Source: Flavobacteriales bacterium (GTDB lineage Bacteria; Bacteroidota; Bacteroidia; Flavobacteriales_F; PHOS-HE28). Taken from it: DNA of 64,000 nt. How positions within the stretch are numbered: the first letter of the stretch is position 1; the number at the start of each line of letters is the position of its first letter. The notes below the pieces were generated by a model, which saw only the letters and a program-made list of their open reading frames with translations, was not told the DNA's origin and did no database searches. The stretch lies in the NCBI GenBank assembly GCA_016719225.1, contig JADKAN010000002.1:620001-684000 (forward strand), read 5' to 3'. This document shows positions 18,040 through 26,956 of this stretch, piece after piece. The position numbers were made by a program, and so were the translations under genes.

Positions 18040-19170
18040 ATGCGCATCGCCGTCAACACCCGCCTGCTGCTTCCAGGAAAGCTGGAAGGCATCGGTTGGT
18101 TCGCGCACGAATCGTTGAAACGTATAACCGCCGCGCACCCGGAGCACCAGTTCATTTACTTCTTCGATCGGCCGTATGCGGCACAGTTCGTCCACAGCCC
18201 CAATGTGACGCCCGTGGTGATCCCGCCGCCCACCCGCCATCCGATCCTCTACCGCATCTGGTTCGACCTGATGCTGCCCCGTGCCCTACGGAAACACCGC
18301 GCGGATGCCTTCCTCTCGCCCGATGGCTACCTCAGCCTGCGCACGGACGTGCCCCAGCTGGCCGTGATGCACGACCTCAATTTCGAGCATTTCCCGGAGG
18401 ATCTACCACGCGCCTACAGCCGCTTCTACCGCACCTTCTTCCCGCGCTTCGCCGAGAAAGCCGCGCGCATCGTCACCGTGTCGCAATTCTCCAAACAGGA
18501 CATCGTATCCACCTATGGGATAGCTCCGGAGAAGATCGATGTGGTCTACAACGGCATCGGTTCCGTTTTTGTGCCGCTGGCGGAAGCGGGGAAGGAAGCG
18601 GTGCGGCAGCAGCACACCGGCGGCTTGCCCTACTTCGTCTGTGTCGGCTCCCTTCATCCACGGAAGAACATCGCGCGCTTGCTGGAGGCGTTCGATCAAT
18701 TCGCCGAGAAACGCAACGATGCCCGCCTCGTGATCGTTGGCGAGGCCTTTTGGTGGGATGATCGCATGAAGGCCGCATGGAAGAAAATGCGCCATGCCGA
18801 CAAGGTGACGTTCACCGGCAGGTTGGAGCAGACGCAATTGCACAATACGTTAGCGAGCGCGCTGGCCTTGGTCTTCGTATCCTACTTCGAGGGCTTCGGC
18901 ATACCGGTGGCGGAAGCGATGAAGTGCGGCGTTCCGGTGATCGCGGCCAACAGCACCAGCCTTCCGGAGGTTGCCGGCGACGCGGCGGTATACTGTGATC
19001 CATTCAGCGCGGAAAGCATCTGCGCGGCCATGGAGCTGCTATGGACCGATGGCGACCTGCGCAACAAACTCGCCGCCACAGGCATCGCTCGCGCAGCCAA
19101 CTACACCTGGGACCGCACCGCGCAAGGGCTGTGGAGAAGCATGGAAAAGATGCTCTTGGAACAGCGATAA
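18040..19170 (+). CDS. Glycosyltransferase family 4 protein
   Basis: The 376-aa protein has a GT-B fold. The N-terminal half contains RIAVNTRLLLPGKLEGIGWF, matching GT4 mannosyl/glucosyltransferases; the C-terminal half begins at YFVCVGSLHPRKNIARLLEA and carries the nucleotide-sugar motif with two Glu residues seven apart (FEGFGIPVAEAM), then CGVPVIAANSTSLPEV. It would transfer a sugar from a nucleotide donor, probably to the polysaccharide built by the divergent cluster at 12.8-17.7 kb. No membrane segment or signal peptide is seen. Confidence 0.9.
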   Translation: MRIAVNTRLLLPGKLEGIGWFAHESLKRITAAHPEHQFIYFFDRPYAAQFVHSPNVTPVVIPPPTRHPILYRIWFDLMLPRALRKHRADAFLSPDGYLSLRTDVPQLAVMHDLNFEHFPEDLPRAYSRFYRTFFPRFAEKAARIVTVSQFSKQDIVSTYGIAPEKIDVVYNGIGSVFVPLAEAGKEAVRQQHTGGLPYFVCVGSLHPRKNIARLLEAFDQFAEKRNDARLVIVGEAFWWDDRMKAAWKKMRHADKVTFTGRLEQTQLHNTLASALALVFVSYFEGFGIPVAEAMKCGVPVIAANSTSLPEVAGDAAVYCDPFSAESICAAMELLWTDGDLRNKLAATGIARAANYTWDRTAQGLWRSMEKMLLEQR

Positions 19171-19257
19171 GATGATGGGCTACAGCCGCTGCATCGCTAA
19201 CGAGTGAGTGAAGAATTGAAGTACTGATCCCTTCATCCGGAGTTAAACTTGCAGTTC

Positions 19258-19857
19258 ATGGCCCGTTTAACTGCCTGCCATACACCCGGTGTCGTAGAAG
19301 CCGGTTGCGACGAAGCCGGTCGTGGCTGCTTGGCGGGTCCGGTGGTGGCCGCTGCTGTGATCCTGCCACTGGGGCTTCGGCTACCGGGCCTGAACGACTC
19401 CAAGCAATTGTCCGAAGCATCCCGGGAGCGCCTGCGGCCGCTCATTGAAAGGCATGCCATCGCGTGGTGTGTCGGCATCGCCGATGTTCGCGAGATCGAT
19501 ACCATCAACATCCTCCAAGCGTCATTCTTGGCCATGCACCGGGCCATTGCGGGCTTGACCACCCGGCCGGAAAGCCTGCTGGTGGACGGCAACCGTTTCA
19601 ACCGTTATCCGGACATCCCGCATCGCTGCATCATTCAAGGGGATGGCAAATTCCGGAGCATCGCAGCGGCTTCCGTACTGGCAAAAACGCATCGTGATGA
19701 ATTGATGTGTACGCTTCACGAAGAACATCCGCACTTCGGTTGGGCCGTGAACAAAGGCTATCCCACGTTGGCGCATCGGGCAGCCATCGGGAGGCATGGC
19801 CCCGTGGTCCATCACCGCATGTCGTTCACGCTTTTGGCGGCTGAACTTCTTGCCTGA
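19258..19857 (+). CDS. rnhB: Ribonuclease HII
   Basis: RNase HII removes ribonucleotides and RNA from RNA-DNA hybrids. The 199-aa product has the DEAGRGCLAGPVVAAAVIL signature with the catalytic Asp-Glu pair near residue 20, the third acidic residue in ESLLVDGNRF near 110, and the later ASVLAKTHRDELM motif near residue 145. Length is typical (about 200). The ATG at 19258 is preferred to a TTG three codons upstream. Confidence 0.95.
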   Translation: MARLTACHTPGVVEAGCDEAGRGCLAGPVVAAAVILPLGLRLPGLNDSKQLSEASRERLRPLIERHAIAWCVGIADVREIDTINILQASFLAMHRAIAGLTTRPESLLVDGNRFNRYPDIPHRCIIQGDGKFRSIAAASVLAKTHRDELMCTLHEEHPHFGWAVNKGYPTLAHRAAIGRHGPVVHHRMSFTLLAAELLA

Positions 19858-19964
19858 CGTACGGTGTCCGTTCTTTGGTCTTTCCATTCCACACACGCTT
19901 GTGCGAAAGGCGTTGACAATGGCCCTTACCGATGGGTGTGGTACGCCCACCTTTGGCATTCGCC

Positions 19965-22559
19965 ATGCGCCGCCCGCTCATCATTCTCCTTCTCGTCGGC
20001 ATTGTGGCCGCAGTGGGCTGGTGGCTGTTGCACTTCCAAAACGTTGCGGTGGAGCAAGCCGACCCTTGGAACGCCCTGCCGGTGGAAGCCGTGGCGGTGC
20101 TTCAAGTAGCCGAGCCCTTCACCGCTTGGGACCGCTTCACCGGTACCAGCCAGTTCTGGGGGGAAATGGACTCCACACGCCAAGGCAAGGCTTGGGCCGC
20201 ACTGTTCGCCCGGCTCGGGGAGAACTTGGCGGCTGCCCCCGCATGGGCACGCCGGATCGGTAAGTATCCCGTGCTGCTCGCTTTTTCTGAAGGGGACGAT
20301 GGCCTCCCACGCTTGGTGGCGATGAACATGCCGCATACGCCCGAGGCGGCATCCTTGCTCCGTGCAGGGTTCCAAGTGGAAGTGCCCAACGGCTTTTGGA
20401 CGGGTACGAACTTGGATGTCCGTCCCGACAGTGCTTTCCCGCCCATGGTACTGGGGTGGGTGAAAGGTGTATTGCTGATCAGCGTCGATGCGGACGGGAT
20501 CAGCAAGGCGCGCCAACGGTTGGCTGGCGGAGCGCCGCCTGAAGCACTTTTCACCAAGGCCAAAGCGACGTTCAGCGCTGGCAGCGACGCGCATCTGTTG
20601 ATCCGTTCCGGTGCGGCCTCCGCCACCTTCGGAGGCACGGATGGCATCTTTCCCAATGGCGCAAGACCGGGTGGATGGATGGCGTTCGATGTGCGATTGC
20701 GTCCCGGGGCGTTGCTACTGAACGGGTTGCTTTTCCCCGAGGATGACGCAGCTTTGGCTGGATTGCGGCAACAGAACGCTGGACCGGCGACGTTGCTTCA
20801 AGTGCTGCCGGCAGGGGTGGAACAGTTGCGGACCTTCACGATCACCGATGCGGCACAGGCCGTGAAGGACATCACGGGCGGCTTGGCAGAAGGTCCTGCG
20901 TTCGAGGCCTGTGGTGCTTGGGTAAAGGGCTCCATCGGCGTCGCCTCGTTGACCAATTCCGACAGTACGGTCAGCCGGTGGGCGGTGCTGAGCACGGAGG
21001 GTCCGGAGGAAGCGGAAAAAGGGCTGACCAGCTTGTGCCCGGACAACGGATGTCCCGCCACGGAATACCGCAGCGTGCAGATCCGCCAACTGCCTGCGGA
21101 TGAACTGCTGGCGAAGTGTTTCGGTGCGGACTTCAGCGGCTTTGGGAACTCCCTCTGGTGTGCGCTGGGAGATCAAGTGGTCTTCGCTTCCACGCCGGGG
21201 GCGATGCGCTCCGCGATCGATGCGTGGACGGATCGTAATGCCATGGCCCTGGACCCACGTTCGGGCGATTTCTTTAACCGCTACGCGACCGATGCCAACT
21301 ACAGCTGGTGGATGGACGCCGCGCATAACAAGATCACTGGCCAAGGTATGATAGCGGCCATGCGAAGGGCCACGGGTGTGTGCCTGCTGCAACTTTCGGC
21401 GCGCGCTGACGACGCCTTTACAGCAACAGTGTGCATACAGCACGCCCCGGAAACAACCGGCCCCGCTGCACCCGGGCAAGCCGGCGCACTGTGGACCACT
21501 GCGCTGGGAGCGCCCTTGGAAGGCCCGCCGATCCTGGTCCGCGACTACCTCAGCAAGACTGTCCAAGTGCTCGCGCAGGACAAGGACCACCGCATCAGTT
21601 TGGTGAGCTGCACCGGCAAAGTGCTTTGGCAACGCCAACTGGATGGTCCGTTGCTCGGTGGCGTGCAGCAGGTGGACCGTTTCCGCAACGGCAAGCTACA
21701 AATGGTCTTTGGCACCGCGGGAAAGATCTACATGGTGGACCGGCTGGGACGCGATGTGGAGGGCTTTCCGGTGGACTTGGGCGGCAGCGCTTCAGCACCG
21801 ATAGCCGTATTGGATTATGACAACAACAAGGACTATCGGATCCTTGCACCCATGCAGGACGGACGCTTGCTGAATTTCGGACCCGATGGTAAAGCCGTGC
21901 AGGGATTTAAAGGGCCCGGACAGGGCGCGTCCGCCCTCGCAGGCGTGGAACATGCGCGCATTCAAGGCAAGGACTACATCATCGTGCCGCTGCGCGATGG
22001 AAGTGTGGTCGTTCTGGACCGGCGCGGTGAAGACCGTTTCAATTCCCCATTGGTGATGCACGGTGTGGCCGCCATCCGGGGCTCCCGTAAGGCAATGGAC
22101 ATCGGCAACTGGCGCTTGCTGTGGGAGGACAGTACAGGCGCTGTGATCAGCGGTGCATTTAACGGCACCACGGACACATTGGACCGGCCCAAGAGCGGAA
22201 CGGCAACACTGCTGGACCTCAATGGGGACGGCCGCTTGAGCGTATTACGGACCACCGGTTCCACACTTGCTGCCGCCAACGGCGACAAAGCGTTTTTCAA
22301 CGTCTCGTTCCCGGATGCCGCATCCGCGAAAGCCTTTCCAGTGCCTTTGCCGGACGGGAAGGAGGCGGTAGGTTTGGTGCTGCCGGAACAGGGCCAAGTG
22401 CGGCTTTACACTGCGGAAGGGGAGCTGTGGCCCGGTTTTCCGATGGCCGGATCCACGGAATTCAGCGTAGCGGACATCAATCTGGACGGGATTTTGGAAT
22501 TGGTCACCGCCAATGCGGAAGGGGTCCTGACGGTTTATCCGCTCTCCGCTTCGCCTTGA
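19965..22559 (+). CDS. Membrane-anchored protein of unknown function with DUF3352-like and C-terminal propeller-like regions
   Basis: The 864-aa protein starts with a single hydrophobic anchor (MRRPLIILLLVGIVAAVGWW). Residues 30 to about 500 resemble DUF3352-type proteins: EAVAVLQVAEPF, alternating helices and strands, repeated self-similar halves. From about residue 525 a propeller-like region follows with HRISLVSCTGKVLWQRQLDG, KIYMVDRLGRDVEGFPV, and FG-GAP/VCBS-like calcium-loop motifs (LLDLNGDGRLSVL, VADINLDGILELV). It is probably periplasmic or exposed on the inner membrane. No enzymatic motif was recognised. The start at 19965 is chosen because the preceding 11 codons are not hydrophobic. 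Confidence 0.65.
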   Translation: MRRPLIILLLVGIVAAVGWWLLHFQNVAVEQADPWNALPVEAVAVLQVAEPFTAWDRFTGTSQFWGEMDSTRQGKAWAALFARLGENLAAAPAWARRIGKYPVLLAFSEGDDGLPRLVAMNMPHTPEAASLLRAGFQVEVPNGFWTGTNLDVRPDSAFPPMVLGWVKGVLLISVDADGISKARQRLAGGAPPEALFTKAKATFSAGSDAHLLIRSGAASATFGGTDGIFPNGARPGGWMAFDVRLRPGALLLNGLLFPEDDAALAGLRQQNAGPATLLQVLPAGVEQLRTFTITDAAQAVKDITGGLAEGPAFEACGAWVKGSIGVASLTNSDSTVSRWAVLSTEGPEEAEKGLTSLCPDNGCPATEYRSVQIRQLPADELLAKCFGADFSGFGNSLWCALGDQVVFASTPGAMRSAIDAWTDRNAMALDPRSGDFFNRYATDANYSWWMDAAHNKITGQGMIAAMRRATGVCLLQLSARADDAFTATVCIQHAPETTGPAAPGQAGALWTTALGAPLEGPPILVRDYLSKTVQVLAQDKDHRISLVSCTGKVLWQRQLDGPLLGGVQQVDRFRNGKLQMVFGTAGKIYMVDRLGRDVEGFPVDLGGSASAPIAVLDYDNNKDYRILAPMQDGRLLNFGPDGKAVQGFKGPGQGASALAGVEHARIQGKDYIIVPLRDGSVVVLDRRGEDRFNSPLVMHGVAAIRGSRKAMDIGNWRLLWEDSTGAVISGAFNGTTDTLDRPKSGTATLLDLNGDGRLSVLRTTGSTLAAANGDKAFFNVSFPDAASAKAFPVPLPDGKEAVGLVLPEQGQVRLYTAEGELWPGFPMAGSTEFSVADINLDGILELVTANAEGVLTVYPLSASP

Positions 22560-22655
22560 GGCATTAGCATAAAGTCCTCCTTCGTCCATCATTCACATCG
22601 ATCGCGTTACTTGCATCCGTTAAGCAATGGAGCTACGCAACAACTACACAACCCA

Positions 22656-24341
22656 ATGGCATTTCCTTCAGACCTCGAGATCGCACAGCACGCAACCATG
22701 CAGCCCATCATCGCCATCGGCGAAAAGCTCGGCATCTCCGCCGAGCGGATGGAGAATTATGGACGCTACAAAGCCAAGCTCCCCTTGGATCTGATCGATG
22801 AGGCCAAGGTGAAGAATGCTAAGCTGATCCTGGTGACCGCCATCTCGCCCACGCCCGCTGGCGAAGGCAAGACGACCACCAGCATCGGCCTGTGCGAGGG
22901 CCTCAACAAGATCGGCAAGAAGGCCATGGTGGTGTTGCGCGAGCCAAGCGTAGGGCCCGTGTTCGGGATGAAGGGCGGTGCTGCCGGTGGTGGCTATGCA
23001 CAGGTGCTGCCCATGGAGGACATCAACCTGCACTTCACCGGCGATTTCGCCGCGATCGAGAAGAGCAACAACCTCCTCGCCGCGCTGATCGATAACAACA
23101 TCCAGAGCAAGACGCGCAGTCTCGGCATCGACCCGCGCACCATCGCATGGAAGCGCGTGATGGACATGAACGACCGCTCGCTGCGCGACATTGTGATCGG
23201 CCTGGGCGGCACCGGCAACGGTGTCCCACGTGAGGACGGCTTCAACATCACTGCCGCGAGCGAAGTGATGGCGATCCTCTGCTTGGCCACCGGCTACGAC
23301 GACCTGAAGCAGCGGCTCGGCAACATCTTCGTGGGCAACTCCCGCTCAGCGGACCGCAAATACGTCTACGCTCGCGACCTCAATGCGCAAGGCGCTATGG
23401 CCGTGTTGCTGAAGGACGCCATCAAGCCGAACCTCGTGCAGACGATGGAGGGCAATCCCGCGATCCTGCACGGCGGACCTTTCGCCAACATCGCGCAAGG
23501 CGTGAACAGCATCCTGGGTACGAAGATGGGCCTGAGCTTGGCGGACTACGTGGTGACCGAGGCCGGCTTCGGTGCGGACCTCGGCGCAGAGAAATTCTAC
23601 GACATCAAGTGCCGTGCTGCGGGCTTGGAGCCTCATGCCGCAGTGATCGTCGCCACCATCCGTGCCCTGCGCTACCAGGGTGGTGCGCCCATCAAGGAGG
23701 TGAACGATGCTTCGATGGAACGGGTGAAGAAGGGCATGGCCAATCTGGAGCGCCACATCGAGAACACCGCCAAGTTCGGCGTGAAGGCCGTGGTGGCCAT
23801 CAACAACTTCCCGACGGATACAACGGAAGAGATCGAGTTGGTGCAGGAGCGCTGCAAGGCATTGGGTGTGGAAGCAGTGGTTGCCAAGGGCTTCGCCGAA
23901 GGTGGCAACGGCATGACCGCACTCGCCGAGGCCGTGGTGAAGGTGGTGGATAGGAAGGAGACGAAGTTCAAGCTTCTGTACGACCTGGAGCAGCCCATCG
24001 AGAAGAAGATCGAGATCATCGCAAAGGAGATCTATCGCGCCAAGAGCATCGCCTACAGCGGTGAGGCGAAGACAGCCTTGCGGCGCATCCATAACTTGGG
24101 GCTGGACAACCTGCCAGTGTGCATCGCCAAGACGCAATACAGCTTCAGCGACGATCCTACACGGTTGGGTGCTGTCAGCGATTTCGAGATCACGGTGAAC
24201 GACATTGAGATCGCGGCAGGAGCAGGCTTCGTGGTGCCGATCCTCGGCAAGATGATGCGCATGCCCGGCCTACCGGAAATACCTTCCAGTGAAGGCATGG
24301 ACATCGATGCCAACGGCGTGATCAGTGGGTTGAGCTGGTAG
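22656..24341 (+). CDS. fhs: Formate--tetrahydrofolate ligase
   Basis: The 561-aa enzyme makes 10-formyl-THF from formate, THF and ATP for purine synthesis and one-carbon flow. The P-loop is TPAGEGKTTTSIGL near residue 65, followed by REPSVGPVFGMKGGAAGGGY, a family hallmark. The C-terminus PGLPEIPSSEGMDIDANGVI is also characteristic. Length matches the family (about 555). The ATG at 22656 matches the usual FTHFS N-terminus (SDLEIAQHATMQPI); an upstream in-frame ATG adds unrelated sequence. Confidence 0.96.
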   Translation: MAFPSDLEIAQHATMQPIIAIGEKLGISAERMENYGRYKAKLPLDLIDEAKVKNAKLILVTAISPTPAGEGKTTTSIGLCEGLNKIGKKAMVVLREPSVGPVFGMKGGAAGGGYAQVLPMEDINLHFTGDFAAIEKSNNLLAALIDNNIQSKTRSLGIDPRTIAWKRVMDMNDRSLRDIVIGLGGTGNGVPREDGFNITAASEVMAILCLATGYDDLKQRLGNIFVGNSRSADRKYVYARDLNAQGAMAVLLKDAIKPNLVQTMEGNPAILHGGPFANIAQGVNSILGTKMGLSLADYVVTEAGFGADLGAEKFYDIKCRAAGLEPHAAVIVATIRALRYQGGAPIKEVNDASMERVKKGMANLERHIENTAKFGVKAVVAINNFPTDTTEEIELVQERCKALGVEAVVAKGFAEGGNGMTALAEAVVKVVDRKETKFKLLYDLEQPIEKKIEIIAKEIYRAKSIAYSGEAKTALRRIHNLGLDNLPVCIAKTQYSFSDDPTRLGAVSDFEITVNDIEIAAGAGFVVPILGKMMRMPGLPEIPSSEGMDIDANGVISGLSW

Positions 24342-24722
24342 ACGTGGTGGGGCGATAAGGGTTCACCACTCCGGCCTTCGCCGGGGCCGGCTCCGGCACG
24401 GAGAGCACAGAGAAGTGGTTCAAGTCTTTAGGAGGAGGTTTACGTCGGCGGTACTCGGGACTCAGTATCCTAGGCCCCGTGCCAGAAAATGCATTCACTA
24501 AGCACATCCGTTCGTCATCCGGCAATGGCTACCATTATTGCACGGCCAAGGGGGTTATGTCAACCCTTTTTTGGCATCTAAGGTTCTAGGAATAGGAGTG
24601 GAGATGGTTGAAAAGTAGAAGGGCACTCCTCGCTGATCACAATGCAAAAAATAGCGAAGCATCGCACGGTCCGGCATTTTCACGGGCTACCTTCAGGCCA
24701 TCCAACCCCTAAACTACCGGCC
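24342..24722. other. Intergenic region with repeat fragment and terminator-like hairpin
   Basis: The 380-nt gap downstream of fhs contains a GC-rich inverted stretch near 24370-24400 (CCGGCCTTCGCCGGGGCCGG), a CACGGAGAGCACAGAGAAG fragment of the dispersed CTCTGTG repeat, and near 24548-24572 an imperfect hairpin (AAGGGGGTT ... AACCC) followed by six T residues that could terminate rightward transcription. No convincing coding frame is present. Confidence 0.5.
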
Positions 24723-24977
24723 ATGAACATCACCTTCAATGAGCTTCGCGACATCAAGGACAGTCTTCCGGACGGAAGCATCCACCAGATCGCAAAAGAG
24801 TTGGACCTGAATGTGGAAACGGTGTGGAACTACTTCGGTGGATATACGCACCCAGAGGGCAAGCCAATGGGCGTGCATCTGGAGGGTGGGGCTGATGGCG
24901 GTGTTGTGGCACTGGACGATACGCGCATCCTGGACCTTGCCAAGCGTATGCTGAACGACCAGCGGGTCGCCGTTTAA
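24723..24977 (+). CDS. Small putative DNA-binding protein
   Basis: The 84-aa product begins MNITFNELRDIKDSLPDGSI and contains a helix-turn-helix-like stretch (SIHQIAKELDLNVETVWNYF, residues 19-38), followed by a GGYTHPEG loop and a helix (TRILDLAKRMLND). The pattern of IA-x-L-x-hydrophobic-xxxTVWNYF resembles small HTH proteins seen in many Bacteroidota, often annotated as DNA-binding. Target unknown. ACTACCGGCC directly precedes the ATG. Confidence 0.65.
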   Translation: MNITFNELRDIKDSLPDGSIHQIAKELDLNVETVWNYFGGYTHPEGKPMGVHLEGGADGGVVALDDTRILDLAKRMLNDQRVAV

Positions 24978-24988
24978 GCGGGTACGGG

Positions 24989-26182
24989 TCAGCGTTCCAC
25001 TACCTTGAACTCCACGCGCCTGTTGAGTGCGCGGTGTTCCTCACTGTCGTTCGGTACCAACGGCTTCGTTTCCCCATATCCTTTCCAAGCCGATCGTTCC
25101 GCTTCAACCTTCCTGTCTCGGAGAAAGGTGAACACCGCCTTTGCGCGGTCCTCGCTCAGCGTCATGTTGCTGGCATCGCTTCCCACGTCGTCCGTGTGCC
25201 CTTCCACCACGATGTGCATGCGTGGATAGTCGGTAAGCATATCGGCGAGTTCGTCCAGCTCGGTCTTGCTTTCTGGCGTTAGCGTGGCTTTTCCGAAATC
25301 GAATCCGATGTTATCCAAGCGGATGCTCTTGCCCACCGGTGGTGGTTCCACCTTCGCCAACGGCGTCTCCTTGGTGCTGGCATGGTCAGCAACCACGACT
25401 TTCGGCGGCGGTGGAAGACTTTCCTTCGGCCTCGGAGTGAGTTCCATACCCGGCGGGGCCAACCGGATATTCACATCGTCGATGAAGTAATAGGCCCCGC
25501 GCTCACCTTGGGGTTGCCGCTCATGTAATGTGGCGTCATCGCTATAGAAATTACCGATGATCAGGAAGCGCTCATCGCCCTGCGCATCAATGACGCCGCC
25601 CACCTTTTTCCACCGTGAAGCGGACAGAAGCTCTTCCTCATTCACCTGCGGGGTGATGTAGAGCGGCAGGTTGTCCCGTGTATGTACAGCTTGTGCCGTG
25701 AGTACCAAGCCAATGTTGTTGCTGGCCTCGTTGCTGAAATTGGCGCGCTGCACCCAACATTCCACCACGTAGCGTTTGCCGGGCTCCAGGGCTTTCGGCA
25801 GTTCGATCTGCAGGTACTCGTGCCAAAAGCTGGGCGTCGCACCCTTTCCCCAGGTCTTGATACCCGCCATGTTGTTGCCCCCGTGCGGCGAGGTCTTTCC
25901 GTTGGTCCGTTTGGCTGGATTGCTCCAGCACTTCGCATCGGCACGCGTGGAGAAGAGGTCCGGAGTGGTCTCGGTAGGTGAGTTCCAGCCAACCATCACC
26001 TCGGTATTGAATTTTTCGGCCTGTTGGGTCCAAGCGCAAGGCACCTTCAACACCTCTTCGAACCCGGGATTGGTCAGCAGGTTCGGCATGGTATCATTGT
26101 TCAACGTGCGCTGCAGGATGTTCTGTGCGGGCAGCGTCATTGGGACCAAGCACAACGCGAGCAAGGAAGCTTTATAAAACAT
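24989..26182 (-). CDS. OmpA family outer-membrane protein
   Basis: The 397-aa product has a signal peptide (MFYKASLLALCLVPMTLPAQ). Residues 30-240 resemble a jelly-roll carbohydrate-binding-like domain (LTNPGFEEV, RYVVECWVQRANFSN, YYFIDDVNIRL), found in many Bacteroidota OmpA proteins. After a proline-rich linker, residues 285-397 are an OmpA peptidoglycan-binding domain: FDFGKATLTPESKTELDELA, VVEGHTDDVGSDASNMTLSE and NRRVEFKVVE. It probably links the outer membrane to peptidoglycan. A TAGCTTCG -7-like box on the minus strand (26190-26197) lies seven nt before the start. Confidence 0.9.
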   Translation of the reverse strand: MFYKASLLALCLVPMTLPAQNILQRTLNNDTMPNLLTNPGFEEVLKVPCAWTQQAEKFNTEVMVGWNSPTETTPDLFSTRADAKCWSNPAKRTNGKTSPHGGNNMAGIKTWGKGATPSFWHEYLQIELPKALEPGKRYVVECWVQRANFSNEASNNIGLVLTAQAVHTRDNLPLYITPQVNEEELLSASRWKKVGGVIDAQGDERFLIIGNFYSDDATLHERQPQGERGAYYFIDDVNIRLAPPGMELTPRPKESLPPPPKVVVADHASTKETPLAKVEPPPVGKSIRLDNIGFDFGKATLTPESKTELDELADMLTDYPRMHIVVEGHTDDVGSDASNMTLSEDRAKAVFTFLRDRKVEAERSAWKGYGETKPLVPNDSEEHRALNRRVEFKVVER

Positions 26183-26236
26183 GGCGCGAAGCTACCGGGC
26201 ACGGCGAGCTTTGGGCAACGTGCGAAGCCTCCGGGA

Positions 26237-26818
26237 TCAACGATCGGGATGTTGATCGTGCGCGAGCCAATTGGCCACGATCTCCGGCCCGACCGGTGTC
26301 AGCACACTTTCAGGGTGGAACTGCACACCACAGACCGGGAATTCCCGGTGGCGCACGGCCATGATGACACCATCAGAACCCCTTGCGATTACGCGTAATT
26401 GAGCCGGTAATGTTCCAGGCTTTGCCGCCCAGCTGTGGTACAGCCCAGCCGCGAACGGGGAAGCGACGCCTTTGAACAGATGGTCGGCAGGTGGTTCGAT
26501 CTCGCAGGGCACGGCTATGCCGTGCCGCACCCGGTCCAGGTTGTAAAGCGTTCCGTCGCAGCATTCAACGATGGCCTGCATGCCGAGGCATACGCCAAGT
26601 ATGGGATGGGAGGGCATCAATTCGCGCAGCAGTTCGGGCATTATGCCCGCATGGGCGGGAAGGCCCGGCCCGGGTGAAAGGACGATCCGATCATAAGCGC
26701 GGGCCGCTTCCACGGTGATGGCATCATTGCGGATCACCGTCACTTCTGCTCCTTCGCCCAGGAGCTGTGCCAAGTTCCAAGTGAAACTGTCATAATTATC
26801 AAGAAGCATCACACGCAT
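26237..26818 (-). CDS. Anthranilate / aminodeoxychorismate synthase glutamine amidotransferase (TrpG/PabA type)
   Basis: The 193-aa class I glutamine amidotransferase supplies ammonia to a chorismate-using partner. LLDNYDSFTWNLAQ and VLSPGPGLPAHAG are TrpG/PabA signatures; the nucleophile Cys is in GVCLGMQAI near residue 78 and the His-Glu pair in GVQFHPESVLT near 170. No trpE/pabB is adjacent, so a role in folate synthesis or in tryptophan synthesis cannot be separated here. Confidence 0.92.
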   Translation of the reverse strand: MRVMLLDNYDSFTWNLAQLLGEGAEVTVIRNDAITVEAARAYDRIVLSPGPGLPAHAGIMPELLRELMPSHPILGVCLGMQAIVECCDGTLYNLDRVRHGIAVPCEIEPPADHLFKGVASPFAAGLYHSWAAKPGTLPAQLRVIARGSDGVIMAVRHREFPVCGVQFHPESVLTPVGPEIVANWLAHDQHPDR

Positions 26819-26905
26819 GGGGCAAATGTGGTGTAGGATCGGCGGTCCGGGAAAAGACTTTCACCTAAGGGGAACTTTCACATGGGAAACCCGTACTAAC
26901 GGGCG

Positions 26906-26936
26906 TTGACGGGTTCCGGTAAAATACCGATATTTG
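26906..26936 (+). promoter_or_regulatory. Bacteroidota-type promoter for the DUF1800 gene
   Basis: TTG at 26906-26908 and GATATTTG at 26929-26936 (7 of 8 match to TAnnTTTG) are 20 nt apart, matching the Bacteroidota -33/-7 pattern. The start codon is 20 nt further at 26957. Confidence 0.55.
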
Positions 26937-26956
26937 TACGTTATCAGAAATAAAAC